This document shows, one piece after another, positions 1-8,298 of a stretch of DNA of 9,343 nt. Both the position numbers and the translations under genes were made by a program. The notes under the pieces are model-generated. The model was not told the DNA's origin and did no database searches. It worked only from the letters and a program-made list of their open reading frames with translations. How positions within the stretch are numbered: position 1 is the stretch's first letter; each line of letters opens with the position of its first letter. Source of the DNA: Bacteriovoracaceae bacterium (GTDB lineage Bacteria > Bdellovibrionota > UBA1018); assembly GCA_023250795.1 (NCBI GenBank), contig JAHFAB010000051.1, forward strand, positions 1 through 9,343. The letters are read 5' to 3'.

Positions 1-348
1 CGATTTGGAAGAGAAGAAATCGAGATTATTTCGCCCGCCATCAAAAAAGCCCGTTCCCGAGGCAAACTCAACGTCACGGGACCATACCCTGCAGACACCC
101 TCTTTGCTAAACACGCCGCGTCTCACTTATACGATGCCGTCGTCTGCATGTACCACGATCAGGGTCTCATTCCTGTGAAGCTCCTTGATTTTCCAAACAC
201 AGTGAATGTATCTTTAGGGTTACCCATCATTAGAACGTCCGTCGATCACGGCGTGGGGTTTGACATTGCAGGTAAAAACCTGGCAGATCCTTCGAGTTTT
301 CAAGCGGCTGTTCGAATGGCGATAAAAATAGAGAAAGGCGTCTTATGA
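1..348 (+). CDS. pdxA: 4-hydroxythreonine-4-phosphate dehydrogenase, 3' part
   Basis: PdxA oxidises 4-phosphohydroxy-L-threonine with NAD(P) in the DXP-dependent route to pyridoxal phosphate and is cytoplasmic. The reading frame is open from base 1, so the gene starts outside the window; 115 codons are visible, about the last third of a family of roughly 330 residues. Diagnostic motifs are GPYPADTLF (visible codons 27-35), MYHDQG (50-55), [15 protein letters not shown] (70-84) and the tail AGKNLAD. The histidines of YHDQG and SVDHG correspond to E. coli His211 and His266, two of the three metal ligands; the third lies upstream of the window. The TGA stop overlaps the ATG of the next gene (ATGA, 4 nt), so the two are co-transcribed and probably translationally coupled. 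Nothing in the visible part suggests decay. Confidence 0.95.
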   Translation, partial: RFGREEIEIISPAIKKARSRGKLNVTGPYPADTLFAKHAASHLYDAVVCMYHDQGLIPVKLLDFPNTVNVSLGLPIIRTSVDHGVGFDIAGKNLADPSSFQAAVRMAIKIEKGVL

Positions 349-1751
349 GCTTCAAAATTAATCCATCCATCTTTCGTGAATACGATATCCGTGGAATTGC
401 CGGAAAAGACCTAACTCCAGAGTTTGCAGAGTGCCTGGGGTTAGCTTATTCAAAATACATCGCAGGAAAAAAACCTGTCGCTGACAGAAAAAATCTCACC
501 GTCTCGGTCGGCTGGGACTGCAGATTGACGAGTGACGCTTATTCAGCCGCTCTTGTTTCAGGACTTCTCAAAGGAGGCTTGGACGTTGTCCGCATCGGAG
601 TCTGTCCCACCCCACTTTCTTATTTTAGCATCGTGCATTTGAATCTCGACGGCGGCATCATGATCACGGGTTCCCATAACCCTGGAGATTACAATGGGTT
701 TAAAACCTGTGTAGGTAGAGACACCATCCACGGCTCACAAATCCAAGAGCTCAGAAAACTCATGGAACGAGCGCCCAGCGGAGGAGAAAAACGGGGAGCC
801 GTGTCTGATTATGTAATCATCCCTCCCTATATTGATCATCTAGTCAAAAACGCCAGACCGCTTAAAAAAATGAAAATCGTTTTAGATTCTGGAAACGGAA
901 CTGCTTGCACCGTGGCACCTCCACTTTTTGAAAAACTAGGTGCCCAAATCATCCCACTCTTTTGTGATATGGATGGCCGATTTCCTAACCATCACCCAGA
1001 TCCAACCGTCGTTGACAACCTCAAAGACCTCATCAAAACAGTTCTCAAAGAAAAAGCAGATTTCGGGATCGCATTTGACGGAGATTCCGACCGAATTGGC
1101 CTAGTAGATGAAAAAGGGCGCGTGATTTTTGGAGATGAAATGATGGTCCTTTTCTCAAGAAGTATTTTGAAAGAACTCCCCGGAGCAACGATCATCTCCG
1201 AAGTAAAATCCAGCCACCGACTTTACAACGACATTGCGGCAAAAGGTGGAAAACCCATCATGTGGAAGACGGGGCATTCTCTCATTAAATCAAAAATGAA
1301 AGAAACCGGTGCCGCACTTGCCGGAGAAATGTCGGGCCATATTTTCTTTGCAGACCGATATTTTGGATATGACGACGCCATTTATGCCGCGCTTAGAGTT
1401 TATGAAATCGCCTCAGACGCCTCAGGACCTGTCTCAAGCCTTCTCTCTGACCTCCCTCCCTCGGTATCTACTCCAGAAATTCGCGTGGACTGCGAGGAAG
1501 AAAAGAAGTTTCGCCTGGTCGAAGAAACTAAAAACCTCTTAAAACCTGGGAGAAAAACGACAGATATCGACGGGGTCCGTGTGGATTTTGGAGATGGCTG
1601 GGGTCTGGTTCGCGCATCCAACACACAGCCTGTGCTCGTGCTTCGATTTGAGGCTCCATCGGAGGTGAGATTAAACGAAATTAGAAAAATCGTAGAGTCA
1701 GCACTCGTCACAGCAGCAAAAGCCATTGGGCATCCGCCACTCCTTTTATAA
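345..1751 (+). CDS. Phosphomannomutase/phosphoglucomutase (alpha-D-phosphohexomutase)
   Basis: This cytoplasmic enzyme interconverts hexose 6-phosphates and 1-phosphates, supplying mannose-1-P or glucose-1-P for nucleotide sugars used in LPS and exopolysaccharide. At 468 residues it has the usual length. The four expected sites are present in order. The phosphoserine loop is TGSHNP with Ser110. The Mg-binding loop is DGDSDR (Asp245, Asp247, Asp249). The sugar-recognition loop is GEMSGH (327-332). The C-terminal phosphate-binding loop is RASNTQP (423-429). The N-terminal FREYDIRG signature (10-17) supports the start, as does AAAGG six bases before the ATG. The GEMSGH loop and the overall layout fit the bifunctional AlgC/ManB type rather than phosphoglucosamine mutase, but mannose versus glucose preference cannot be read from sequence. 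It overlaps pdxA by 4 nt, and its TAA overlaps the uvrA ATG by 1 nt. Confidence 0.95.
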   Translation: MSFKINPSIFREYDIRGIAGKDLTPEFAECLGLAYSKYIAGKKPVADRKNLTVSVGWDCRLTSDAYSAALVSGLLKGGLDVVRIGVCPTPLSYFSIVHLNLDGGIMITGSHNPGDYNGFKTCVGRDTIHGSQIQELRKLMERAPSGGEKRGAVSDYVIIPPYIDHLVKNARPLKKMKIVLDSGNGTACTVAPPLFEKLGAQIIPLFCDMDGRFPNHHPDPTVVDNLKDLIKTVLKEKADFGIAFDGDSDRIGLVDEKGRVIFGDEMMVLFSRSILKELPGATIISEVKSSHRLYNDIAAKGGKPIMWKTGHSLIKSKMKETGAALAGEMSGHIFFADRYFGYDDAIYAALRVYEIASDASGPVSSLLSDLPPSVSTPEIRVDCEEEKKFRLVEETKNLLKPGRKTTDIDGVRVDFGDGWGLVRASNTQPVLVLRFEAPSEVRLNEIRKIVESALVTAAKAIGHPPLLL

Positions 1752-4285
1752 TGTCACTCGTTGTCAGAGGGGCCAAAGTCCACAATCTAAAAAATATCTC
1801 GGTGACGATCCCCAGAGATCGTTTCACCGTGATCACGGGTCCATCAGGCTCTGGAAAATCCTCCCTCGCTTTTGATACGATTTATGCAGAAGGCCAACGC
1901 CGGTATGTTGAAAGCCTTTCCACCTATGCCAGGCAATTCTTGGAACAACTCAGCAAACCAGATCTAGAGTCAATAGATGGATTGAGCCCCACAATCTCCA
2001 TAGACCAAAAAACATCCAGCTATAATCCCAGATCCACTGTGGGAACAATTACTGAAATCTATGATTATCTCCGACTCTTATTTTCTCGTCTTGCGAAACC
2101 CTTTTGTTGGAGCTGTGGAAACCCCATCCAATCTCAATCCCCTCAACAGATCACAGACCTCATTCTCACTTACCCCGAGGGAACAAAACTTGCGATCCTC
2201 TCTCCTATTATTCGCGGCAGAAAAGGAGAATACCAAAAAGAGCTCTACCAACTGAGAGCGCGGGGATTTGTCAGAGCTCGTGTGGACGGAGAGGTTTTTG
2301 ACCTTTCACAAGAAGTCACTCTTGATCGGCAAAAAAAACATGATCTCGACGTCTATATTGACCGCATCGTGATCAAAGGAGATAAAAATGTCCTAAGCAC
2401 ACGAACGAGTGACTCTGTAGATCTTGCGTTGAAAATGGGAAATGGAATGCTTGTTTTACAAGTTCAAGAGCCTGGTCAAAATAAAGCCGAGGAAAAACTT
2501 TTTTCTGAAAAGTTTGCATGTTCAAACTGTAATATCAGCTACCCGACACCGGAACCGAGAACATTTTCTTTCAATAGCCCTGCCGGAGCCTGCCCAGAGT
2601 GTAACGGAACGGGATCTAAGCCAGAAGAAGAGTCCGGCGCACCAGAAATGCTTGATGCAGAGGAAAATTTTCTGGGCGTTCAATCCTGTACTCTGTGTAA
2701 TGGCTCCAGGCTCAAAAAAGAAAGCCTTTTTTACAAAATTAACCAGAAAAATATTTCTACGCTCTGTGATCTTTCCGTCTCCGAACTCTCCCTTTTTTTT
2801 GAATCTCTTACGCTCTCCGAAAGAGAATATAAAATAGCAGAGAGAGTCCTAAAAGAAATCAAAGAACGCTTGGGTTTTCTCAGCAAAGTGGGCGTCCCCT
2901 ATCTCAGCCTATCACGCGGCGCCGACACCCTGTCCGGAGGAGAACTTCAAAGAGTCCGTCTCGCAAGACAAATTGGGAGCTCACTCGTCGGTGTGATCTA
3001 CATTCTTGATGAACCCAGCATTGGTCTTCACCCCAAAGATCATGAAAAATTGATTTCTACTCTTTTTCGCCTCAGAGACCTAGGAAACACGATCTTGGTT
3101 GTAGAACATGACCGAGAAACGATAGAGAAAGCCGATTGGGTTCTAGATCTTGGGCCTGGGGCTGGAACAAACGGGGGGAAACTCAGCGCCTCAGGAACTC
3201 CAAAAGAAATTAGAAACAATAAAAAAAGTCTGACGGGTCGATATCTGAGCGGGGATCTGGAAATCCCCACTCCAGAGAAGCGACGGAAATGGGATAAAAA
3301 ACATGTTCTTCGGATTGAGGGCGCTTGTGAAAACAATCTCAAAAATCTGACTGTAGATTTTCCTCTTGGGGTCTTCACCTGTGTGACAGGTGTTTCGGGA
3401 AGTGGAAAAAGTACACTCGTCATAGACATTCTTTACAAACTTTTGCTGAAGTCTGTTTATAAAGTGAAAATTCGGGAACCCAAAATTAGCGCTTTTCATG
3501 GGGTTGAGCTCATCGATAAAGTTGTGGATATCAATCAAAAGCCCATTGGGAGGACCCCTCGTTCAAACCCAGCCACTTACATCGGCCTTTTTAGTTTTAT
3601 TAGAGACCTCTTTTCCCAACTGCCTGAATCTAAAATTCGTGGTTATGGCCCGGGGCGATATTCGTTTAACGTCAAAGGGGGGCGCTGTGCCGCTTGCGAA
3701 GGGGACGGCGTAAAAAAAATCGAAATGCATTTTTTACCAGACGTTTACATCCCATGCGATCTCTGTCGGGGAAGAAGATATCACAAAGAAATTCTAGACA
3801 TACAATACAAAGGGAAAAACATTGCGGATGTTTTGGAAATGACCGCCACAGAGGCTGAACCCTTTTTCAATGCTGTTCCGTGGCTCAAAGCAAAACTAAA
3901 AACAATGAACTCTGTGGGTTTGGGTTACTTGACCCTTGGACAGAGTTCAACCACCCTTTCTGGCGGAGAAGCCCAAAGAATCAAACTCTGCAAAGAGCTC
4001 TCAAGAAGAGGAACCGGTAAAACAGTTTATATTTTAGATGAACCCTCCACGGGCCTTCACTTTGATGACATACAGAAGCTTCTGACTATTTTACAAACTT
4101 TAGTCGACCAAGGAAACACCATCGTAGTCATCGAACACAATCTGGATATTATCAAGGTCGCAGACCACGTGATTGATTTGGGACCCGAAGGCGGAGGTGG
4201 TGGTGGCAGGGTTCTTGCTGCGGGAACACCAGAAGAGCTTGCTGAAAACCAGGAAAGCGTGACTGGACGGTATTTGAGAAAATAA
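1751..4285 (+). CDS. uvrA: Excinuclease ABC subunit A lacking the insertion domain
   Basis: UvrA is the DNA-damage sensor of nucleotide excision repair; its dimer loads UvrB at lesions. Both ABC cassettes are complete. Walker A sites are at 30-37 and 547-554, LSGGE signatures at 394-398 and 736-740, and Walker B ILDEP at 418-422 and 761-765. The UvrB-binding domain (about 118-250) is present. Twelve cysteines form three CxxC/CxxC zinc modules: C119/C122 with C257/C260, C281/C284 with C313/C316, and C646/C649 with C669/C672. The family motif [11 protein letters not shown] (600-610) is intact. Length is 844 versus 940 residues in E. coli. The shortfall lies between C284 and C313, where about 28 residues replace about 125, so the DNA-contacting insertion domain is absent. 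No frameshift is visible. The start has no Shine-Dalgarno and uses the TAATG overlap with the mutase gene, implying coupled translation. Confidence 0.96.
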   Translation: MSLVVRGAKVHNLKNISVTIPRDRFTVITGPSGSGKSSLAFDTIYAEGQRRYVESLSTYARQFLEQLSKPDLESIDGLSPTISIDQKTSSYNPRSTVGTITEIYDYLRLLFSRLAKPFCWSCGNPIQSQSPQQITDLILTYPEGTKLAILSPIIRGRKGEYQKELYQLRARGFVRARVDGEVFDLSQEVTLDRQKKHDLDVYIDRIVIKGDKNVLSTRTSDSVDLALKMGNGMLVLQVQEPGQNKAEEKLFSEKFACSNCNISYPTPEPRTFSFNSPAGACPECNGTGSKPEEESGAPEMLDAEENFLGVQSCTLCNGSRLKKESLFYKINQKNISTLCDLSVSELSLFFESLTLSEREYKIAERVLKEIKERLGFLSKVGVPYLSLSRGADTLSGGELQRVRLARQIGSSLVGVIYILDEPSIGLHPKDHEKLISTLFRLRDLGNTILVVEHDRETIEKADWVLDLGPGAGTNGGKLSASGTPKEIRNNKKSLTGRYLSGDLEIPTPEKRRKWDKKHVLRIEGACENNLKNLTVDFPLGVFTCVTGVSGSGKSTLVIDILYKLLLKSVYKVKIREPKISAFHGVELIDKVVDINQKPIGRTPRSNPATYIGLFSFIRDLFSQLPESKIRGYGPGRYSFNVKGGRCAACEGDGVKKIEMHFLPDVYIPCDLCRGRRYHKEILDIQYKGKNIADVLEMTATEAEPFFNAVPWLKAKLKTMNSVGLGYLTLGQSSTTLSGGEAQRIKLCKELSRRGTGKTVYILDEPSTGLHFDDIQKLLTILQTLVDQGNTIVVIEHNLDIIKVADHVIDLGPEGGGGGGRVLAAGTPEELAENQESVTGRYLRK

Positions 4286-4306
4286 TTTTCAGTGAATATT
4301 TTTCTC
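4276..4306. terminator. Possible shared terminator hairpin between convergent genes
   Basis: GAGAAAA (4276-4282) and TTTTCTC (4300-4306) form a perfect 7-bp stem that can extend by two pairs past a one-base bulge. The hairpin spans both stop codons of the convergent uvrA and hydrolase genes, which are separated by only 3 bp. The stem is AT-rich and there is no clean T-tract beyond it on either strand, so a bidirectional terminator role is tentative. Confidence 0.3.
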
Positions 4307-5128
4307 GAGTGCCTCTAGAAGTTTGACTCTATACACCCCTTTGTGCTTCCAAAACGAATCTGTATGGCGCCCTTTCGGAATGGACCAAAATTCTTTTGGC
4401 TCTTTTCCTAGCTCAAATATTTTTTTCCCAAATTCAGGTTCTACGACTGAGTCCTCTTCTCCATGAATAACAACTAATGGAATTGGAGAAATAGTCCCAA
4501 TTTGCTCCCCCGGAGCTGCCGCGTCGCTTAACAATAAATAAGCAAGGGGTTGAAAAATCCAAGTCAGAAAACTTCGTGAAAGAACTTTTTTTCCAATCGC
4601 CTGATATGAGTGAAAAGTAGAATCCACAGCAACAAGTTGGATCGGTATCTTGTTTTTCAAATCAATGACTGATTTGAGCGCTATGGCCCCCCCTAAACTC
4701 TGTCCATAAACTACAAGAGGAAGTTGGTGGTTACGGTTAAAAACATATCGAATCGCCGACTTGCCATCCATCAATGTACCACTTGGATCTGGTTTTCCAT
4801 CTGAAGCCCCGTAGCCACGGTAGTCAAAAATAAAAAAATCGTACTCATGCTTTAAAATCCAAGTCAGTGTTTGAAAGTGTGTGGAAATATTCTCTGCATT
4901 ACCATGAAAAAAAACAAGCACCGCTTTAGGGCGTTCGGTGATATCAGAATGAAAGTACCACCCATGAATTTTAACCCCATCTTCTGACGCCAGCCAAATG
5001 TCTTCTGCCTTAAAAGGTAAGTCTTTTATCTCAACCCACTGTTCATGCGCCGGATAATAGAGAAGGGAACTGCATGAAGCGGAAAAAAAAATTCCAAAAA
5101 AAATGAGAACAATAAATTTATTTTTCAT
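4289..5128 (-). CDS. Alpha/beta hydrolase lipoprotein (BEM46/ABHD13-like, COG1073 type)
   Basis: This is a predicted serine hydrolase anchored in the cell envelope. The N-terminus has Lys residues, a hydrophobic stretch and an SASC lipobox with Cys19, although Ser at -3 is not the ideal lipobox residue. Family motifs run in order: FFHGN oxyanion region (73-77), DYRGYG (102-107), nucleophile elbow GQSLGG with Ser144, VDSTF (168-172), HGEED with Asp226 as the likely acid, and GRHTDSF with His255 as the likely base. The catalytic triad is therefore complete. The 279-residue length is normal for this group, whose substrates are mostly unknown and may include acyl esters or lipids. The ATG lies 8 bp after the stop of the DUF4105 gene with no good Shine-Dalgarno, so the two are probably one operon. 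Its 3' end converges on uvrA. Confidence 0.85.
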   Translation of the reverse strand: MKNKFIVLIFFGIFFSASCSSLLYYPAHEQWVEIKDLPFKAEDIWLASEDGVKIHGWYFHSDITERPKAVLVFFHGNAENISTHFQTLTWILKHEYDFFIFDYRGYGASDGKPDPSGTLMDGKSAIRYVFNRNHQLPLVVYGQSLGGAIALKSVIDLKNKIPIQLVAVDSTFHSYQAIGKKVLSRSFLTWIFQPLAYLLLSDAAAPGEQIGTISPIPLVVIHGEEDSVVEPEFGKKIFELGKEPKEFWSIPKGRHTDSFWKHKGVYRVKLLEALEKNIH

Positions 5129-5136
5129 AACGAGTT

Positions 5137-7143
5137 CTAAAAATAATACGAAAACTTGAGCCCCAATGCCTGCAGAGTGGGATAGAGACTGGCCTGCAAG
5201 CCCCCCGAGAAAGCAGAAGTCAGCCGTAAAGACAGTTCATTATTCCAATAAAAAACGTTAGGCACAGGCGAAAGAAACACATAACGGTAACCGATCTCAG
5301 AAAGAAACCGAAATGACGAAACAGGTGCCATTAAGACACCAAAAGTAGGACCAGCTCCCAACCGAAGCTTAGATGTAAAAAAGAAAGGTGAATAACGCAT
5401 TTCGCCCTCTAAAAAGGCGTAAGTTAAAAAATTTGATTTTTCAAATGGCTGTACAGTTACTCCGGGGCCCCCCTCCATTCCATAGGCCAAGCAGTGGTCA
5501 CAACCGTGATCCAAGACCGTCTTAGCAGACAAATCGGCACGCCAAGAGATCGTCTTTTGAAATTCTTTTAAGGGGATGAGCGAAGCAAGTCTAATCAGAC
5601 CTACCTCGTCCACCTTTAGAACCTTTAGATCCAATTGGTATCGTAATTTAAACTGAAAAAATTCAATTAGGGCTCCAACTGGATAGCCCTCTTGCGGATC
5701 TAAAAAGTTATGTAGAGAAAAGCGCATTTGCATGCTCGAAAAATAACCCCCGTTTTTTTCAAATCCATTTTCGAGAGTAAATCGACGCGAACCATGTCCA
5801 GAATGTGGCTCCTCGCTTGGTTGAGGGATGATTTTCAGTGTTTCGCTTTGAATGGGAATTATTGCTCTCTGAATGAGAAGTTTTTGTTTAAACTCCGCCT
5901 GTTCAACATTTTCTTTTGAAACATTGGCTGGATATTTAAAATCCCAATAATCAAGGGCTGTATCTAAAACATGTGCTTGATTTTCCAACGGAAGTGCTTT
6001 TAGTTCTGCTGAAGAAAAATCCCTTTGTTCAACTGCTCCTTTAAATATCTTTTTCTCACTAGGAAGCAAATGTTCGTAGCGATGAAAAAACTGTACCCGC
6101 ACCGCTGGACGGTAGCTGATTTTTTTAACAAGTCCAGGCTCAGATATCAAAATCTGGAGAGTACTTGAAGGAATCACATAAAAAGGTAACCTTTCTGTCA
6201 AATGGAGTCTTGGAGCTGCTGCCTCTAATGCGGTTAAAATTTGATAAGAACAGTTTTTCGATAAAAAATAATACCGAAATGAGGTCCCACCCAACTCCCA
6301 CAAATGGGACACGAGCATTTCCAACTCAGCGTCTGAAAGATTGAGCTCATAGGACCAAAGGTCTCTGGACTCAAAATCATTATACTCTCTCACCTTGTAG
6401 TAATAGGGAACGTTGGTATAAGTCCCTTGAAAAAGTCCGGCCAATCCAAAAATGGCATAGAGAACCGGGTTATCTGTTGTGAGGTTAGCTGCATAGCCAA
6501 TGCCATGATCCAAAAGTTCATTTCGATCTTTCTCGGCAAGACCTGGAGCTGAGTCCTTTCGACTGATTCTCAAAAAAGTATGACCAAAAGTGGAGGCGGG
6601 ACTGTTGATAAAATAAGAAGAAAAAATAAGACTAGCAGATTGAGGAGAAAGTCTTTTCAAATAAATTTGATAAAGGGGACAGTTGGCTTTAGGAAGTTTT
6701 TCAGCAGAAATGGAAAGCTGCTCACTCAACCACTGAAGCCTAGCGGGAAACCGACAAAGAGGGTGTTTGTTTTCTTCGGCTGTAGTCGACTCTCCTTTAC
6801 TATTCGTCGGATTCTTCGCTTGAACACTGCTTTCATGTGGAGCTTTAAAAAAAGCTCTCAATGTGGCTTCTAGCTCCAGTTCTGGGTCTTTTCGACCATT
6901 TTTAGATAGAAAAAACTCGTCTCCTCCAACTTCACTTTCAAAGCCACCCCAAAACGTCGGTTGGTAATGCACTAATTTTAGCCATTGTTTTGAACGAGAA
7001 AGTTGGGTTTTTTTTGAGTGTGAGATGAGTTCATTAACCTCGTCATCCACAGTATCACCGGCTAGTACACTCGTCCGTAAAAGTTGGGTGGCTCCAATAG
7101 ATAGAAATATAAAGATAAAAAACCGCATTCGAGGAGGGACCAT
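5137..7143 (-). CDS. DUF4105 (Lnb N-terminal domain-like) protein with C-terminal outer-membrane beta-barrel
   Basis: The 668-residue protein begins with a hydrophobic signal sequence ending VLA|GD (likely cut after Ala28). The central part is a DUF4105 domain: NSPASTFGHTFLRI (180-193) carries the conserved His188, and KNCSYQILTALEAA (297-309) carries the conserved Cys298, the His/Cys pair expected of a papain-like thiol enzyme. This domain is now linked to Lnb, a lipoprotein N-acyltransferase of Bacteroides. From about residue 465 the sequence becomes a series of amphipathic beta-strands, with a CDHC motif (548-551), and ends in SYYF. The terminal Phe is typical of BAM-assembled barrels. It is probably outer-membrane anchored, with the thiol domain in the periplasm. 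Acyltransferase activity is inference; amidase or protease activity is possible. The first ATG has only weak AGG before it, and Met6 (7126-7128) is an alternative start. Confidence 0.82.
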   Translation of the reverse strand: MVPPRMRFFIFIFLSIGATQLLRTSVLAGDTVDDEVNELISHSKKTQLSRSKQWLKLVHYQPTFWGGFESEVGGDEFFLSKNGRKDPELELEATLRAFFKAPHESSVQAKNPTNSKGESTTAEENKHPLCRFPARLQWLSEQLSISAEKLPKANCPLYQIYLKRLSPQSASLIFSSYFINSPASTFGHTFLRISRKDSAPGLAEKDRNELLDHGIGYAANLTTDNPVLYAIFGLAGLFQGTYTNVPYYYKVREYNDFESRDLWSYELNLSDAELEMLVSHLWELGGTSFRYYFLSKNCSYQILTALEAAAPRLHLTERLPFYVIPSSTLQILISEPGLVKKISYRPAVRVQFFHRYEHLLPSEKKIFKGAVEQRDFSSAELKALPLENQAHVLDTALDYWDFKYPANVSKENVEQAEFKQKLLIQRAIIPIQSETLKIIPQPSEEPHSGHGSRRFTLENGFEKNGGYFSSMQMRFSLHNFLDPQEGYPVGALIEFFQFKLRYQLDLKVLKVDEVGLIRLASLIPLKEFQKTISWRADLSAKTVLDHGCDHCLAYGMEGGPGVTVQPFEKSNFLTYAFLEGEMRYSPFFFTSKLRLGAGPTFGVLMAPVSSFRFLSEIGYRYVFLSPVPNVFYWNNELSLRLTSAFSGGLQASLYPTLQALGLKFSYYF

Positions 7144-7221
7144 AACCTAAATAAAAAAAAACGGCACTCGGTTTTTAAACAGAGTGCCGTTTTAAAGGTT
7201 TTAATTCACTGAAAGGTGAAC
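7144..7221. other. 78-bp intergenic region between DUF3015 and DUF4105 genes
   Basis: This gap holds the intrinsic terminator plus a small second hairpin just after the DUF3015 stop, TTCAC (7205-7209) with GTGAA (7216-7220) around a 6-nt loop. I find no convincing -35/-10 pair for the DUF4105 gene here. TTGCAA at the end of the DUF3015 coding sequence is a possible -35, but no matching -10 follows at the right spacing. Confidence 0.6.
7151..7193 (-). terminator. Strong intrinsic terminator after the DUF3015 pair
   Basis: ACGGCACTC (7161-7169) and GAGTGCCGT (7182-7190) form a perfect 9-bp GC-rich stem, extended by three A-T pairs, with a 12-nt loop. Read on the minus strand, the hairpin runs straight into an almost pure T-tract (7160-7151), the textbook Rho-independent form. 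It ends transcription of the two DUF3015 genes. The plus-strand reading also has a short TTT run, so weak bidirectional action is possible. Its T-tract ends only 7 bases before the DUF4105 start codon. Confidence 0.85.
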
Positions 7222-7764
7222 CTAGCCCACAAGATGACACTTACTTGCAAGTGTTTGCTCATTGAGAATAACGGAAATAATGGCATCCGTCACCTCATTG
7301 GGCGCGACTTCTGAGTTGGGGAAAATGTGTTCAAAGTTTTTTTGGAGAGCTTGCCCCAAATCCGCTTTGTTGACATCTTTGCATCCCATCACAAAAGAGA
7401 GTGCACTCAGCGTCTCTCCATTTCCTCGGGCAATGTCGCCCGCCAACGCGGCTTGATTGACCAGGATATAACGATCAACATTCGAAGCTACCTCTGCGTT
7501 TGGGTCATCAACACAGTTGAGTGTCCCACTGGTGATACCAAAAAACTGGCTGTATACAGTTCCATTCGTGGTTGCAGCAAAAATTTGGTTTCCATTTTTA
7601 CCCATGAGAACAGAACCAAGTCCACACCCAGCTAGACCATAGGGACGAGACCACTGTTTTTCAGAAGATACGCTCTTAGCTTTCTTTTCTGCACCAAAAG
7701 AAATGGAGGCCGCCATGGTTAGAGTTAAAATAAACAATATAAATATCGCGCTTAATTTTTTCAT
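7222..7764 (-). CDS. DUF3015 family exported protein, paralogue 2 (canonical motif)
   Basis: This is a small exported protein of unknown function. A basic, hydrophobic signal peptide (residues 1-24) is followed by a short Lys/Ser-rich linker. The DUF3015 domain then starts at YGLAGCGLGS (42-51) and contains the family's characteristic AATTNGT (63-69) and GITSGT (76-81). Four cysteines (47, 84, 128, 176) remain in the mature protein at positions matching the neighbouring paralogue, consistent with two disulfides in the periplasm. Other shared blocks are ARGNGETL (112-119) and ALQKNFEHIFPN (139-150). The start is supported by AAAGGAAAA about ten bases upstream. It lies 33 bp after the other DUF3015 gene, probably in the same transcript, and is followed by a strong terminator. 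No enzymatic motif is evident. Confidence 0.85.
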   Translation of the reverse strand: MKKLSAIFILFILTLTMAASISFGAEKKAKSVSSEKQWSRPYGLAGCGLGSVLMGKNGNQIFAATTNGTVYSQFFGITSGTLNCVDDPNAEVASNVDRYILVNQAALAGDIARGNGETLSALSFVMGCKDVNKADLGQALQKNFEHIFPNSEVAPNEVTDAIISVILNEQTLASKCHLVG

Positions 7765-7797
7765 TTTTCATTTTCCTTTCTGAATCTGAAAATCAGA

Positions 7798-8292
7798 TTA
7801 GATCAAAGTTAAACAAGTACCTGCCAAGTCATTTGATTTTGTAATAGCTGACTCAATTGACTGTTCGATGACCCGTGGTGTCGTGTCATAACTTGGAAAA
7901 ATCTTTCCATAGTTTTTCTGAAGTTCAATTCCAAGCAGGTTAGAATCATTACAGCGGAGTATTTTAGAAAGACCGACCACGCTCTCACCTGAACCCTTAG
8001 CAATGTCTTTTTTTAGGGCCTCCTGGTTTGTTTGGATAAACAAAGAAGCTTCTTCGCGAGAGCTCTCTTCTGTACATCCAGAGGTACCAGAGGTGATTGC
8101 TGATGTTTGTGGTGAAATAATATCGTTCAGTGTAGCCGCAATGATTTGAATTTTACCAGGCTTATCTTTAAATGCTAAAGACCCTATCCCACATCCTGCC
8201 ATACCATAGTGTCCAGCCTCTGCAGAACCAGACAGCCCAGCTCCCAAAGCGAACGCAGTGACAAATAGCAATACTTTGCAGTTTTTTTCCAT
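7798..8292 (-). CDS. DUF3015 family exported protein, paralogue 1 (divergent motif)
   Basis: This exported protein has 164 residues and unknown function. The signal peptide ends in SAEA|GHYG, with likely signal peptidase I cleavage after Ala26. The DUF3015 domain begins at YGMAGCGIGS (29-38), contains SAITSGT (64-70), and keeps four cysteines (34, 73, 114, 160) that line up one-for-one with those of the downstream copy. The AKGSGESVVGLS block (98-109) and ELQKNYGKIFPS block (123-134) are also shared, so the two genes are tandem duplicates. The central motif, AATTNGT in the other copy, is changed here to AATLNDI, suggesting divergence of function. A strong AAGGAG six bases before the ATG fixes the start. 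It is the first gene of the probable two-gene unit and sits 207 bp downstream of atpE. Confidence 0.85.
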   Translation of the reverse strand: MEKNCKVLLFVTAFALGAGLSGSAEAGHYGMAGCGIGSLAFKDKPGKIQIIAATLNDIISPQTSAITSGTSGCTEESSREEASLFIQTNQEALKKDIAKGSGESVVGLSKILRCNDSNLLGIELQKNYGKIFPSYDTTPRVIEQSIESAITKSNDLAGTCLTLI

Positions 8293-8298
8293 TTCTGT

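Noticed and set aside
1400..1726. 108-codon open frame on the minus strand inside the phosphohexomutase gene
   Set aside because: It is antisense to a gene with all catalytic motifs, is serine/threonine-rich low-complexity in translation and has no recognisable domain, so it is a shadow of the real gene.
3040..3538. Two overlapping minus-strand open frames of 129 and 115 codons inside uvrA
   Set aside because: They lie opposite highly conserved UvrA sequence and have no recognisable motif.
4190..4207. Run of six glycine codons near the UvrA C-terminus
   Set aside because: This position is glycine-rich in UvrA generally (GGSGGG in E. coli), so it is not a novel repeat.
7131..7136. CCTCCT on the minus strand just inside the DUF4105 coding start, identical to the anti-Shine-Dalgarno core
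   Set aside because: No complementary AGGAGG lies nearby in the leader, so there is no evidence that it sequesters a ribosome site; it may simply encode Pro-Pro.
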